Assembly: GCF_900089585.1 (NCBI RefSeq)
Contig: NZ_FLRH01000004.1
Coordinates: 675,001 to 739,000, forward strand
Reading direction: 5' to 3'
Length of the DNA: 64,000 nt
Origin: Micromonospora sediminicola
GTDB lineage: Bacteria > Actinomycetota > Actinomycetes > Mycobacteriales > Micromonosporaceae
The first letter of the stretch is position 1; the number at the start of each line of letters is the position of its first letter. Positions 37,336 through 46,451 of the stretch are shown in pieces. The position numbers and the translations under genes are program-made. The notes under the pieces were generated by a model that saw nothing but the letters and a program-made list of their open reading frames with translations, searched no databases and was not told the origin of the DNA.

Positions 37336-38409
37336 ATGACCGATCCGGCCGTCGACGCTGCCCGGCCCCCGACCGGTCCGGCCCCACGCGGGCTCGACCT
37401 CGACCGGCTCGCCACCCACCTCGCCACGCACCGGCCGGATCTGGCCGGGCCGCTGTCGGCGCGGCTGATCGCCGGTGGCAAGTCCAACCTCACCTACCTG
37501 CTGCGCGCCGGTGACCGCGAGGTCGTGCTGCGCCGGCCGCCACTCGGGCACGTGCTGGCCACCGCGCACGACATGGCCCGCGAGCACCGGGTGATCTCGG
37601 CGCTCGCCCCGACCGGGGTGCCGGTCCCCGAGGCGCTGCTGCTCTGCCCGGACGACAGCGTGATCGGCGCGCCGTTCTACCTGATGGCGAAGGTCGACGG
37701 TGAGGTCTACCGGCGGCGGGAGCAGACCGACGCGCTCACCGCCGACCAGCGGCGTGACCTGGCCATGGCGATGATGGACACGCTCGCCACCCTGCACCGG
37801 GTGGAGCCGGCCGAGGTCGGGCTGGCCGACTTCGGCCGACCGGAGGGCTACCTGGCCCGGCAGGTGCGCCGCTGGGCCGGCCAGCTCGACCGCTCCCGCA
37901 GCCGCCCGCTGCCCGGCATCGACGAGCTGCGCGACGCGCTGGCCGGCAGCGTGCCGGAGGGCGCGAACGCGGGTCGGATCGTGCACGGCGACTACCGGCT
38001 GGACAACCTGCTCGCCACGGTCGACCCGGTGGCGGTGCGGGCCGTGCTCGACTGGGAGATGGCCACGCTCGGCGACCCGCTCGCCGACCTCGGCCTGCTG
38101 CTGACCTACTGGGAGGTGCTCGGCGACAGCGACCAGGCCGAGGGCAACCCGGTGGCCGACGGCATCGGCCCCCGGGCTGGCTTCCCCACCGGCGCCGAGC
38201 TGATCGAACGCTACGCCGGGCGCAGCGACGTGGACGTCGGCCCGCTGCACTGGCACGTGGCGCTCGGCTGTTTCAAGCTGGCGGTGATCTGCGAGGGCAT
38301 CCACTACCGGCACACCCTCGGGCAGACGCTCGGCGAGGGGTTCGACCGGATCGGCGAGATGGTGGCGCCGCTGGTCGCGCACGGTCTGCACGCGGTGAGG
38401 GAGAAGTAG
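37336..38409 (+). CDS. APH-family phosphotransferase (ACAD10/11 kinase-domain type)
   Basis: A 357-residue kinase-fold protein of the aminoglycoside phosphotransferase family: GGKSNLTYLLRAGDREVVLRRPP nucleotide-loop region near residue 50, catalytic HGDYRLDNLL near residue 217 and metal-binding LDWEMATLGDPLADLG. This is the subgroup fused to acyl-CoA dehydrogenase in animal ACAD10/ACAD11, recently linked to phosphorylation of 4-hydroxyacyl-CoAs before dephosphorylating elimination. It is not an antibiotic-resistance kinase by this pattern. Its stop codon is immediately followed by the start of an acyl-CoA dehydrogenase, so both act together. ATG 37336 has no ribosome site and likely starts a leaderless mRNA. 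Confidence 0.88.
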   Translation: MTDPAVDAARPPTGPAPRGLDLDRLATHLATHRPDLAGPLSARLIAGGKSNLTYLLRAGDREVVLRRPPLGHVLATAHDMAREHRVISALAPTGVPVPEALLLCPDDSVIGAPFYLMAKVDGEVYRRREQTDALTADQRRDLAMAMMDTLATLHRVEPAEVGLADFGRPEGYLARQVRRWAGQLDRSRSRPLPGIDELRDALAGSVPEGANAGRIVHGDYRLDNLLATVDPVAVRAVLDWEMATLGDPLADLGLLLTYWEVLGDSDQAEGNPVADGIGPRAGFPTGAELIERYAGRSDVDVGPLHWHVALGCFKLAVICEGIHYRHTLGQTLGEGFDRIGEMVAPLVAHGLHAVREK

Positions 38410-39621
38410 ATGGAGTTCGCGTACGACGACCGGACGGTCGAGCTGCGGCAGCGGCTGGAGGCGTTCCTCACCGAGTGCGTCCACCCGGCCGAGCCGGTGC
38501 ACCACGAGCAGGTGCTCGCGGCCGGCGACCCGTGGGCCCGCCCGCCGGTGATGGACGAGCTGAAGGCCGAGGCGCGGGCCCGGGGCCTGTGGAACCTGTT
38601 CCTGCCCGACGCCCGCTACGGCGCCGGCCTGACCAACCTCCAGTACGCGCCGCTGGCCGAACTGACCGGCCGCAGCCCGCACCTGGCCCCGGAGGCGCTC
38701 AACTGCGCCGCGCCGGACACCGGCAACATGGAGCTGCTCGCCGAGTTCGGCTCGGACGCGCAGCGGGAACGCTGGCTCGCGCCGCTGCTGGCCGGCGAGA
38801 TCCGCTCCGCGTTCTGCATGACCGAGCCGGAGGTCGCCTCCTCGGACGCGACGAACATCGCCACCCGGATCACCCGCGACGGCGACGACTACGTGGTCGA
38901 CGGCCGCAAGTGGTGGTCCTCCGGTGCGATGGACCCGCGCTGCGAGATCTTCATCGTGATGGGCAAGACCGACCCGGACGCCGACCGGCACCGCCAGCAG
39001 AGCATGATCCTGGTCCCCCGGGACACCCCGGGCGTGACGGTACGGCGCGGGATGACGGTCTTCGGCTACAGCGACGCCCCGCACGGCGGGCACGCCGAGA
39101 TCGACTTTTCCGGCGTCCGGGTGCCGGCGGAGAACCTGGTCGGGGCCGAGGGCGCCGGTTTCGCCATCGCCCAGGCCCGCCTCGGTCCCGGCCGGATCCA
39201 CCACTGCATGCGGCTGGTCGGCATGGCCGAGCGGGCCCTGGAGCTGCTCTGCCGGCGCGCTCTCGACCGGGTGGCGTTCGGCCGTCCGCTCGCCGAGCAG
39301 GGCGTGGTGCGGGAGTGGATCGCCGAGTCCCGGGTCCGGATCGAGCAGGCCCGCCTGCTGGTGCTCAAGACCGCCTGGCTGATGGACACCGTCGGCAACA
39401 AGGGCGCGCACACCGAGATCCAGGCCATCAAGATCGCCACCCCGGCCATGGCCGAGTGGGTGATCGACAAGGCGATCCAGGCGTACGGCGGGGCCGGCGT
39501 CAGCCAGGACACCCCGCTCGCCGCGCTCTGGGCCCAGGCCCGGACGCTGCGCCTGGCCGACGGCCCCGACGAGGTCCACCGGGCGTCCCTGGCCCGCCGC
39601 GAACTGCGTCGCTGGTCCTGA
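38410..39621 (+). CDS. Acyl-CoA dehydrogenase (ACAD10/11-like)
   Basis: A 403-residue FAD enzyme. Seen: [16 protein letters not shown] (flavin and substrate contact), [50 protein letters not shown] and [14 protein letters not shown] with DGPDEVHR near the C-terminus, the last being typical of the ACAD10/11 branch rather than of straight-chain fatty-acid dehydrogenases. It starts the base after the phosphotransferase stop, forming a two-gene counterpart of the fused animal enzymes. The predicted role is degradation of hydroxylated fatty acids. ATG 38410. It is convergent with cebR. Confidence 0.92.
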   Translation: MEFAYDDRTVELRQRLEAFLTECVHPAEPVHHEQVLAAGDPWARPPVMDELKAEARARGLWNLFLPDARYGAGLTNLQYAPLAELTGRSPHLAPEALNCAAPDTGNMELLAEFGSDAQRERWLAPLLAGEIRSAFCMTEPEVASSDATNIATRITRDGDDYVVDGRKWWSSGAMDPRCEIFIVMGKTDPDADRHRQQSMILVPRDTPGVTVRRGMTVFGYSDAPHGGHAEIDFSGVRVPAENLVGAEGAGFAIAQARLGPGRIHHCMRLVGMAERALELLCRRALDRVAFGRPLAEQGVVREWIAESRVRIEQARLLVLKTAWLMDTVGNKGAHTEIQAIKIATPAMAEWVIDKAIQAYGGAGVSQDTPLAALWAQARTLRLADGPDEVHRASLARRELRRWS

Positions 39622-39651
39622 CCACGCCGGCCGCCCGCGCGGCGGTCGGGG

Positions 39652-40698
39652 TCAGGCGGAGGCGCGGTGGATGAGCTTGGTGTCCAGCAGCACGTGCGGC
39701 GAGGGCACCTCGTCGCCCCGGATGCGGGAGACCAGCAGGCGGGCCATCTGCCGGCCCATCTCCTCCACCGGCTGGAACACCGTGGTCAGCGGCGGCTCGG
39801 CCTGGCGCGCGATCGGGGCGTCGTCGAAGCCGATCACCGCCACGTCCTCGGGGACCCGCCGGCCGGCCTCGCGCAGCGCGCGCAACGCGCCGAACGCCAT
39901 CAGGTCGGAGGCGACGAAGACGGCGTCCAGATCCGGGCACGTCTCCAGCAGCCGGCGCATGGCGGCGGTGCCGCTGCCCTCGCTGAAGTCCCCGTACCCG
40001 ATCAGGCCGGGGTCGACGGTGCCCCCGGCGGCCCGCACCGCCTCCTGGTAGCCGGAGAGCCGCGCCAGGCCGGCGCCCATGTCCTGCGGGCCGGCGATGG
40101 TGGCGACCCGGCGGCGCCCCTGGGCGAACAGGTGCTCCACCGCCTGCCGGGCCCCGCCGACGTTGTCCACGTCGACGAACCACGCCGGCTGCGCGTTCGG
40201 GTGCAGCATCCGGGCCGGCCGGCCGCCGAGCACCGCGGGCAGGCCACGCTCCTCCAGCAGCGTGGGCAGCGGGTCGGAGTCGTGCAGGGAGAGCAGCAGC
40301 ACGCCGTCGACGTGCTGGTTGGTGAGGTGGTGCTCGACCCGCTCCCGCTCGATCGGCGACTGCACCATGGCCAGCCAGAGCTGCATGGGCGTCTCCACCA
40401 GCCCGGAGCTGACGCCCCGGACGATGGCCGCGAAGAACGGCTCGGTGAAGACCCGCTCCCCGGACTCGGAGACCACCAGCGCCACCGAGTCGGTCCGCTG
40501 GGTGACCAACGCCCGGGCGGCCCGGTTGGGCACGTATCCCAGCTCGGCGATGGCCTGCTGGACGGCGGCCCGGGCCTCCGGGCTGACCTGCGGCGAGCCG
40601 TTGACCACGCGGGATACCGTGCCGCGCCCGACGCCGGCGCGGGCCGCGACCGCGTCGAGGGTCGGGCGCCCGAGCGAGCGGGTGCGCTGCGTTGTCAT
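39652..40698 (-). CDS. cebR: LacI-family repressor CebR
   Basis: A 348-residue LacI-type regulator. The helix-turn-helix and hinge are at ~13-68 (LDAVAARAGVGRGTVSRVVNGSPQVSPEARAAV cited in part: GVGRGTVSRVVNGS); the rest is a periplasmic-binding-protein fold for the sugar effector (VALVVSESGERVF, GVLLLSLHDSD, AVFVASDLMAFGAL, VIGFDDAPIA). In Streptomyces CebR represses cellulase and cebEFG genes until cellobiose binds. Position behind bglC and GGGAGCGCTCCC sites at cebE and the cellulase gene support this identity. GGAGGAG at 40708-40714 precedes ATG 40698. A terminator in the 83-bp gap after bglC suggests a reduced or separate level of expression. Confidence 0.93.
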   Translation of the reverse strand: MTTQRTRSLGRPTLDAVAARAGVGRGTVSRVVNGSPQVSPEARAAVQQAIAELGYVPNRAARALVTQRTDSVALVVSESGERVFTEPFFAAIVRGVSSGLVETPMQLWLAMVQSPIERERVEHHLTNQHVDGVLLLSLHDSDPLPTLLEERGLPAVLGGRPARMLHPNAQPAWFVDVDNVGGARQAVEHLFAQGRRRVATIAGPQDMGAGLARLSGYQEAVRAAGGTVDPGLIGYGDFSEGSGTAAMRRLLETCPDLDAVFVASDLMAFGALRALREAGRRVPEDVAVIGFDDAPIARQAEPPLTTVFQPVEEMGRQMARLLVSRIRGDEVPSPHVLLDTKLIHRASA

Positions 40699-40720
40699 CG
40701 TCTGTGCTCCTCCGACGGTC

Positions 40721-40763
40721 GGGCGGGCCCGGCACCGATTGAGGCGTCGGTGCCGGGCCGCCC
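40721..40763 (-). terminator. Terminator between bglC and cebR
   Basis: GGCCCGGCACCGA (40726-40738) pairs perfectly with 40747-40759, extended outward by a further GGGC/GCCC pairing with one bulge. It lies between the bglC stop and the cebR ribosome site and should limit read-through into the repressor gene. Confidence 0.75.
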
Positions 40764-40781
40764 GTTACTGGCTGGCCCAGC

Positions 40782-42215
40782 TTATTGTGCGGCCAGGCCG
40801 TTGCGTCGGATCACGTCGGCGTACCACCTGGCGCTGGACTTCGCGATCCGGGCCTGGTTGTCGTAGTCGACGTAGACCATGCCGAACCGCTTCGTGTAGC
40901 CCCAGGCCCACTCGAAGTTGTCCATCAGTGACCAGGCGAAGTAGCCCTTGAGCGGCACCCCGGCCTCGATCGCGGCGTGCGCCGCGCGCAGGTGCGAGGC
41001 GAAGTAGGCCAGCCGGTCCGGGTCGTCCACCCGGCCGTCGACCACCGTGTCGACGAACGCCGACCCGTTCTCGGTGACGTAGAGCGGCAGGTCGGTGTAT
41101 TCCCGGTGCACCCGCTCCAACGTCTCCACCAGGCCCGGGGCGTCGATCTCCCAGTCCATGTCGGTGACCGGCACGCCGCGGGTGACGAACCGCACGTCCT
41201 CGCTGCCCGGCCAGCAGGACGGCGCCCGCCAGTAGGGCTCCGGCTCCGCGCCCTCGACCGGCGCGGCGACCACGTGCCGGCTGTAGTAGTTGACGCCGAC
41301 CATGTCCAGCGGGGTCGAGATGGTCGCCAGGTCGCCGTCGCGGACGTGCCCGAGGTCGGTGATCCCGCGCAGGTCGGCGACCAGGTCCGCCGGGTACGCG
41401 CCGCGCAGCACCGGGTCCAGGAAGAACCGGTTCGCCAGCGCGTCGATCCGGCGGGCCGCGTCGGCGTCCGCCGCCGACCCGGAGGCCGGGGTGACCGGGT
41501 AGAGGTTCACCGTGATGCCGAGCTGCGCCTGCGGGCGGGACGCCCGCACCGCCTGCACGGCCAGGCCGTGCCCGAGCATCAGGTGGTGCCCGGCCCGGAC
41601 CGCGTCCGCGCCGTCGCTGCGGCCCGGCGCGTGCACGCCGGAGCCGTAGCCGAGGAACGCCGAGCACCACGGCTCGTTCAGCGTGGTGAAGTACGTCACC
41701 CGGTCGCCGAGCGCGTCGGCGACCAGCTGCGCGTACTCGGCGAACCGGCCGGCGGTGTCGCGGGCCGGCCAGCCGCCGGCGTCCTCCAGCGGCTGGGGCA
41801 GGTCCCAGTGGTAGAGCGTCACCCACGGCTCGATGCCGTGGCCGAGCAGCTCGTCGACCAGGCGGTGGTAGAAGTCCATCCCCTCCTGGTTGACCCCGCC
41901 GACGCCGCCCGGCTGCACCCGGGGCCAGGACACGGAGAAGCGGTAGGACCGCAGCCCCAGGTCGGCCATCAGCCGCACGTCGTCCGGCATCCGGTGGTAG
42001 TGGTCGCAGGCCACGTCGCCGGTGTGCCCGGCCACCGTCCGGCCCTCGGTGTGGCTGAAGGTGTCCCAGATCGACGGCGTACGGCCACCCTCCGCCGCGG
42101 CGCCCTCGATCTGGTACGCGGCGGTGGCCGCGCCCCAGAGGAAACCGGGCGGGAAGGTCAGGGCCGGGCCCCCGTCGAGGACGCCGACGGCGGGCGGGCT
42201 GGCTGGGTTGCTCAC
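40782..42215 (-). CDS. bglC: GH1 beta-glucosidase BglC
   Basis: This 477-residue cytoplasmic enzyme splits imported cellobiose into glucose. GH1 landmarks: [15 protein letters not shown] near residue 25, acid/base Glu181 in TTLNEPW, nucleophile Glu382 in YVTENGSA, and the [20 protein letters not shown] glucose-binding region. There is no signal peptide. GTG 42215 overlaps the cebG stop by 4 bp (GTGA), so the gene is translationally coupled to the transporter. The frame stays open far into cebG antisense frames but that is not coding. Confidence 0.95.
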   Translation of the reverse strand: MSNPASPPAVGVLDGGPALTFPPGFLWGAATAAYQIEGAAAEGGRTPSIWDTFSHTEGRTVAGHTGDVACDHYHRMPDDVRLMADLGLRSYRFSVSWPRVQPGGVGGVNQEGMDFYHRLVDELLGHGIEPWVTLYHWDLPQPLEDAGGWPARDTAGRFAEYAQLVADALGDRVTYFTTLNEPWCSAFLGYGSGVHAPGRSDGADAVRAGHHLMLGHGLAVQAVRASRPQAQLGITVNLYPVTPASGSAADADAARRIDALANRFFLDPVLRGAYPADLVADLRGITDLGHVRDGDLATISTPLDMVGVNYYSRHVVAAPVEGAEPEPYWRAPSCWPGSEDVRFVTRGVPVTDMDWEIDAPGLVETLERVHREYTDLPLYVTENGSAFVDTVVDGRVDDPDRLAYFASHLRAAHAAIEAGVPLKGYFAWSLMDNFEWAWGYTKRFGMVYVDYDNQARIAKSSARWYADVIRRNGLAAQ

Positions 42216-43108
42216 GACTTGACGGCGCCTTCCATGATGCCGCCGATGATCTGGCGGCCGAACAGAACGAACACGACGAACAGGGGCAGGGTCGCGATCA
42301 ACGTACCGGCGAAGATCTGCGAGTTGTCGGCGAAGTAGGCGGTGTTGAGGCTGCGCAGCGAGATCTGGACGGTGGGGTTGGACGGGTCGGCCAACACCAC
42401 GAACGGCCAGAAGAACTGGTTCCACTGTTCCATGAAGGTGAGCAGGCCGAGCACCGCGGCGGCGGGCCGCAGCGCGGGCGCCACCACGTGCCAGTAGACC
42501 CGCCAGGTGGAGCAGCCGTCCACCCGGGCGGCCTCGATCAGCTCGTTCGGGACCGCCTGTTCGGCGTACTGGCGCATCATGAAGATCCCGAAGCCGCCGA
42601 TGAGGAACGGCACGGTCACCGACGGCATGGTGTTCAGCCACTCGAGCTTGGCCATCAGGATGTAGAGCGGGAGCACGCCGAGCTGGATCGGCACCATCAT
42701 CGAGGCGAGGATGATCAGCAGCAGCGCGTTCTTGCCCCGGAAGCGGAGCTTGGCGAACGCGAAGCCGGCCAGCGAGCCGAAGAAGACCGTGGCGACGGTG
42801 ATCGTCCCGGAGACCAGGAACGAGTTCAGCAGCCCCTTGACGATGTTGGCGTCGCCGTTGGCGAGCACCCGCTCGACGTTCTCGCCGAGCTTTCCGCCGG
42901 GCAGGAACGGCGGCGGCCAGGAGTTGGCCGCGTCGTTCGTCCGGGAGGCGATCACGATCATCCAGTAGAACGGGAACAGCGACAGGATCACGCCGAGGAC
43001 CAGGCCGAACCAGGTGAGCGGGCTGGCCTTCCAGAGCCGCTCGGCCTGGTGGGTGGCCTTCGCCGGCGCGGTCGGCCGGGTGGGTGGGCGAAGCGTGGTG
43101 GTCGTCAT
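42212..43108 (-). CDS. cebG: Cellobiose ABC transporter permease CebG
   Basis: A 298-residue inner-membrane permease of the MalG type with six spans. The EAA loop is [23 protein letters not shown] (EAARVDG...P, near residue 205) contacting the ATPase, which in this class is the shared MsiK encoded elsewhere; none is present in the operon. It forms the channel with CebF, whose gene precedes it by 9 bp, and receives cello-oligosaccharides from CebE. ATG 43108. Confidence 0.93.
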   Translation of the reverse strand: MTTTTLRPPTRPTAPAKATHQAERLWKASPLTWFGLVLGVILSLFPFYWMIVIASRTNDAANSWPPPFLPGGKLGENVERVLANGDANIVKGLLNSFLVSGTITVATVFFGSLAGFAFAKLRFRGKNALLLIILASMMVPIQLGVLPLYILMAKLEWLNTMPSVTVPFLIGGFGIFMMRQYAEQAVPNELIEAARVDGCSTWRVYWHVVAPALRPAAAVLGLLTFMEQWNQFFWPFVVLADPSNPTVQISLRSLNTAYFADNSQIFAGTLIATLPLFVVFVLFGRQIIGGIMEGAVKS

Positions 43109-43117
43109 CTCGTCACC

Positions 43118-44098
43118 TCACTTGTCGGAGCTGATGCGGCGGGCCAGCAGGTAGTTGACCGTCGACATCAGCGCGATGAGCACGAAGAGCACGAGCGCGA
43201 CCGCCCCGGCGTACCCCCACCGGAAGCGCTGGTTCATCACGTCGAGCAGGTACATCGTGATGGTCTGGAACTGCCCCTCCGAGCCGCCGGAGAGGCCGCC
43301 CGAGCCGCTGGTGAACAGCAACGGCTCGGTGAAGAGCTGGAGCCCGCCGATGGTCGAGATGATCAGCGTGAAGATGATCGTCGGACGCAGCTGCGGGACG
43401 GTGATCGACCAGAACTGGCGCCGCCGGGAGGCCCCGTCCAGCGCCGCGGCCTCGTACATGTCCTTGCTGATCGACTGCATGGCGGCCAGGTAGATCAGCG
43501 CGTTGTAGCCGACCCAGCGCCAGTCGACCATGGTGGAGATGGCGAACCAGGAGGCGAAGCGGTTCGCCCGCCAGTCGATCGGGTCCAGGCCGATGCTGTC
43601 GAGCAGCCAGTTGACCAGGCCGAAGTCCTTGGCGTAGATCATCGAGAAGATCAGCGCCACCACCGCGGTCGAGGTGATGATCGGCATCGCGATGGCCATC
43701 CGGAAGAACGTCTGCGCGCGCAGCTTCCGGTTCAGCGCGTTGGCCAGCATCAGCGCCAGCAGCAGCTGGGGCACGGTGGAGAGCACGAACATGCCGAACG
43801 TGTTCACCACCGCGTTCCAGAACTGCGGGTCGTCGGTGATCAGTTCGACGAAGTTGTCCAGCCCGACGAACGAGATCGTCGGGTTCAGCGGGGACCGGTC
43901 GGTCAACGCGATCCAGACCGTGTACGCGATGGGATACGCGCTGAACACCGCGAAGATCAGGAAGAACGGCAGGACGTACAGGTAGGGCGAGTACTTCAGG
44001 TCCAGCTTGGTCGCGGAGGCGGCGCGACGGTGCGCGGGACGGGCGGCGCGCGGCGGACCGGGCTCGGGCGGCGCCGTGGCGTGCAGGTCGAGGCTCAT
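43118..44098 (-). CDS. cebF: Cellobiose ABC transporter permease CebF
   Basis: A 326-residue MalF-type permease: LYVLPFFLIFAVFSAYPIAYTVWIAL first span near residue 45 after a Pro/Arg-rich cytoplasmic start, several further spans, and the EAA loop YEAAALDGASRRRQFWSITVPQLRP near residue 205 (EAAALDGA...P cited). It pairs with CebG. ATG 44098 is chosen over a longer frame that runs back through the strong hairpin at 44161-44205. That hairpin lies just upstream and may lower expression relative to cebE. Confidence 0.93.
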   Translation of the reverse strand: MSLDLHATAPPEPGPPRAARPAHRRAASATKLDLKYSPYLYVLPFFLIFAVFSAYPIAYTVWIALTDRSPLNPTISFVGLDNFVELITDDPQFWNAVVNTFGMFVLSTVPQLLLALMLANALNRKLRAQTFFRMAIAMPIITSTAVVALIFSMIYAKDFGLVNWLLDSIGLDPIDWRANRFASWFAISTMVDWRWVGYNALIYLAAMQSISKDMYEAAALDGASRRRQFWSITVPQLRPTIIFTLIISTIGGLQLFTEPLLFTSGSGGLSGGSEGQFQTITMYLLDVMNQRFRWGYAGAVALVLFVLIALMSTVNYLLARRISSDK

Positions 44099-44160
44099 GG
44101 GGAGTCCTTCTCCTCGGCCGGCGTCACCCGCCACACGGGCGACGCCGGGCTCTGCGGGCA

Positions 44161-44205
44161 CCGCGGGTGGCGCCGGCAGCGCGGGGCTGCCGGCGCCACC
44201 CGCGG
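44161..44205 (-). terminator. Perfect 20-bp hairpin between cebE and cebF (attenuator)
   Basis: Arms 44161-44180 and 44186-44205 are perfectly complementary over 20 bp with a 5-nt loop. It lies in the 121-bp gap between the solute-binding protein gene and the permease genes of one operon. Such hairpins stabilise the upstream mRNA and cut read-through, giving more binding protein than permease. Confidence 0.8.
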
Positions 44206-44219
44206 GCGGCTCAGCCGGG

Positions 44220-45539
44220 TCACTTACCGGCGGCCGCACCGTTCTTCAGGGCCGCCTGCCACTGCTCGTCGGCCGACTTGCCCTGCTCGACGGCGCGCAG
44301 CGTGTTCTCCACGGCGGTGCGGACCGCGTTGTTCTTCGGGCCGAGGTAGACCGGCTTCAGGTCGGTGGCGCCGGCGGCGAAGATCTTGCCGACCGGGGCC
44401 TTGCTGAAGTAGTCGTTGGTCGAGTCGGCCACGGCCGGGTCGGTCAGCGCCTGCGGGTTCGACGGCAGGTTGCCGACCGCCTTGAACGCGCCGATCTGGC
44501 CCTGCGCGCTGGTCAGGAACTTGGCCAGCTCGGCGGCCTCCTTCTGGTGCTTGCTCGACTTCGGCACGCCGAGGAACGAACCGCCCCAGTTGCCGCCGTT
44601 GCCCGGGGCCTTGGCGACGTCCCACTTGCCGGCCGCCGCGTCACCGGCCTGGCCCTTGATGACACCGGTCATCCACGCCGGGCAGGCGATGGTGGCGAAG
44701 GTGCCGTTCTTGAACCCGGCGTTCCACTCGTTGGAGAAGGACTGCAGGTTGTTCGACAGCCCGGCGGCGATCATCTTGGTGGTCAGCTGGTAGGCCGCCT
44801 GCACGTCCGGGTTCTGGTCGATGACCATCTTGTTGCTCTTGTCGTAGTACGTGTAGCCGGTGCCCTGGCCCGCGATCTGCATCAGCACCACGTTGTAGAA
44901 GTTGGTCGCCGAGTCGACGAACTTGTGCTTCTTGTCGGCGGCGGCGAACTTCTGGCCGGTGGCGATGAACTGGTCCCAGGTGGGCCAGAGCGCGCCGACC
45001 TGCTCGCGGTCGGTGGGCAGGCCGGCGGCCTTGAACAGGTCGCTGCGGTAGCACAGCGCCATCGAGCCGACGTCGGTGCCGAGGCCCAGCACCTTGCCGT
45101 CGGGGGTGGTGCCCTGCTCCCACTTCCACGGCAGGAAGTTGCCCTTGAGGTCGTTCGCGCCGTGGTCGGCGAGGTTCACGAACTTGTCGGCCTGCGCGTA
45201 GAACTGGACGATGGTGCCCTCCTCCAGGGCCACCACGTCGCCGGCGCCCGACCCGGCGGTGATCTGCTGGGTCAGGCGGGTGTTGTAGTCACCCAGGCCG
45301 AGACCCTTGCCGCGCTCCTGGATCTTGACGTTCGGGTGGTCGGCTTCGTACTGCTTGTACAGCTCTTCGTAGCCGAAGCCCTGGTCGCCGAAGACGTCGA
45401 CGACCAGGGTCACCGGACCGCTGCTGTCGCCGCTGCCCGACGAGTCGTCGTCGCTGCCGCAGGCGGTGGCGGTGGCGAGCACCATGGCGGACGCGAGCGC
45501 GATGGCCGCGAGCTGCCGACGGCGGATTGGGACGCTCAT
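44220..45539 (-). CDS. cebE: Cellobiose-binding lipoprotein CebE
   Basis: A 439-residue solute-binding lipoprotein of family SBP_bac_1. The lipobox is at LATATACGSDDD (lipidated Cys near residue 27), followed by a Ser/Gly/Asp linker and a two-lobed sugar-binding fold (VTLVVDVFGDQGFGYEELYKQ start, many Trp such as WPTWDQF and NWGGSFLG suited to stacking on glucose rings). It captures cellobiose and cellotriose outside the membrane for CebF/CebG. It is the first gene of cebEFG-bglC-cebR, and two CebR-type sites lie 98 and 150 bp upstream. ATG 45539 has GAGGGG just upstream. Confidence 0.93.
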   Translation of the reverse strand: MSVPIRRRQLAAIALASAMVLATATACGSDDDSSGSGDSSGPVTLVVDVFGDQGFGYEELYKQYEADHPNVKIQERGKGLGLGDYNTRLTQQITAGSGAGDVVALEEGTIVQFYAQADKFVNLADHGANDLKGNFLPWKWEQGTTPDGKVLGLGTDVGSMALCYRSDLFKAAGLPTDREQVGALWPTWDQFIATGQKFAAADKKHKFVDSATNFYNVVLMQIAGQGTGYTYYDKSNKMVIDQNPDVQAAYQLTTKMIAAGLSNNLQSFSNEWNAGFKNGTFATIACPAWMTGVIKGQAGDAAAGKWDVAKAPGNGGNWGGSFLGVPKSSKHQKEAAELAKFLTSAQGQIGAFKAVGNLPSNPQALTDPAVADSTNDYFSKAPVGKIFAAGATDLKPVYLGPKNNAVRTAVENTLRAVEQGKSADEQWQAALKNGAAAGK

Positions 45540-45636
45540 CCGAGACCCCTCTTTCGGTGGTGAGGCGATATCTGTGTGGTGGGGGGTGCGTGTCGCGCGA
45601 ACCGGAGGAGGCAGGGATGAGACCGACGCCACTCTC

Positions 45637-45648
45637 GGGAGCGCTCCC
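45637..45648. promoter_or_regulatory. CebR-type operator 1 upstream of cebE
   Basis: GGGAGCGCTCCC, perfect palindrome, identical in its 12-bp core to the cellulase-gene site at 33186-33197. Confidence 0.88.
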
Positions 45649-45688
45649 ATGAGATTGCCGGCAGGTGTCAGGGGTGTCAATAGACCGG

Positions 45689-45702
45689 TGGGAGCGTTCC
45701 CA
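45689..45702. promoter_or_regulatory. CebR-type operator 2 upstream of cebE
   Basis: TGGGAGCGTTCCCA, one mismatch from the consensus box, 53 bp (about five helical turns) from operator 1. The two may cooperate through a DNA loop. Confidence 0.8.
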
Positions 45703-45751
45703 TTTCGTTACCGCGCCATCTCCCGGGACGGGAATCCCAGGGGGCGCGCGG

Positions 45752-46297
45752 TCAGCAGCAGCGGCGCAGCAGGACGGTCGCGCGGTCCGGGTCGAACCCG
45801 GCCGGGTCGAACGCCGGACCGGCCCATTCGCGCATGGCCGCGTGCTCGGGGTGCGCCGGGTCGGCGAGCGCGGCCAGCAGGACGGCGTATCCGCCCGGGC
45901 CGCCCACGTCCTCCGGCGGGCAGGCCCGCTCGCCGTCCAGGCACAGCGGGTAACGCTCGTCCGGGTCGGCGGCGCAGACGTCCTCCACCACCAGGTCGTG
46001 CTCCCACCAGTCGCCGAAGTCGTAGGTGTAGCGGAACCGGTCGCCCTTGCCCACCACCGCGTCCAGCCGGACGTCCAACTCGTCGCGCAGCGCCAGCTCG
46101 CCGTCCGGATCGGGCTCGCCGTACTGCCGCCCGTCGACGTCGAACGAGTGCAGGTGGCAGTCGCGCCAGCCCATCGCGTGCTGGAGCACCCGGTGCAGCC
46201 GGTCCAGGGTGTAGCCGCCGGGCACCAGCACCCGCCGCCACACCCGCGGCCGGACCCCGGCCAGCGACACCATCAGCTGGAAGATCTGACGCGACAC
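45752..46297 (-). CDS. Plasmid pRiA4b ORF-3 family protein
   Basis: A 181-residue protein of the pRiA4b ORF-3 family, a cytoplasmic fold common in mobile elements and chromosomes and of unknown function. Diagnostic segments are VSLAGVRPRVWRRVLVPGGYTLDRLHRVLQHAMGW (cited: RPRVWRRVLVP), WRDCHLHSFDV, RFRYTYDFGDWWEHDL and YPLCLDGERACPPEDVGGPGGY. Those Asp, His and Cys residues might bind a metal. The start is GTG 46297 with AGGAAGG upstream. It lies between the ceb promoter region and the 39-residue microprotein gene, divergent from the latter. Confidence 0.85.
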   Translation of the reverse strand: MSRQIFQLMVSLAGVRPRVWRRVLVPGGYTLDRLHRVLQHAMGWRDCHLHSFDVDGRQYGEPDPDGELALRDELDVRLDAVVGKGDRFRYTYDFGDWWEHDLVVEDVCAADPDERYPLCLDGERACPPEDVGGPGGYAVLLAALADPAHPEHAAMREWAGPAFDPAGFDPDRATVLLRRCC

Positions 46298-46331
46298 GCG
46301 GTCCCATCCTTCCTCGGCATAGGCTGCCGGC

Positions 46332-46451
46332 ATGATCTGCCGAGCCTGCCGGGAGCGGCGGCACGACGACTGTCCTGGCCGGAAGTGGTGCGACTGCCAG
46401 CACCGTACCGCCGAACCCACCCCTCCGGTCACCGGTCCGGCCGGCGAATGA
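46332..46451 (+). CDS. 39-residue Cys-rich microprotein coupled to a RibD-type gene
   Basis: A 39-residue protein with CxxC near the N-terminus (MICRACRE), a DDCPG segment and a WCDCQH motif: five Cys and two His in the first 25 residues suggest a single zinc (or Fe-S) site. The rest is Pro/Thr-rich. Its TGA overlaps the next ATG by 4 bp (ATGA), so it is translated together with the RibD-type reductase and is unlikely to be chance. Similar short proteins occur in other actinobacteria, in my recollection, without known function. Confidence 0.7.
   Translation: MICRACRERRHDDCPGRKWCDCQHRTAEPTPPVTGPAGE

Noticed and set aside
37336-38409. Aminoglycoside resistance kinase
   Set aside because: It has the APH fold, but its motifs and tight pairing with an acyl-CoA dehydrogenase place it in the ACAD10/11-type group.
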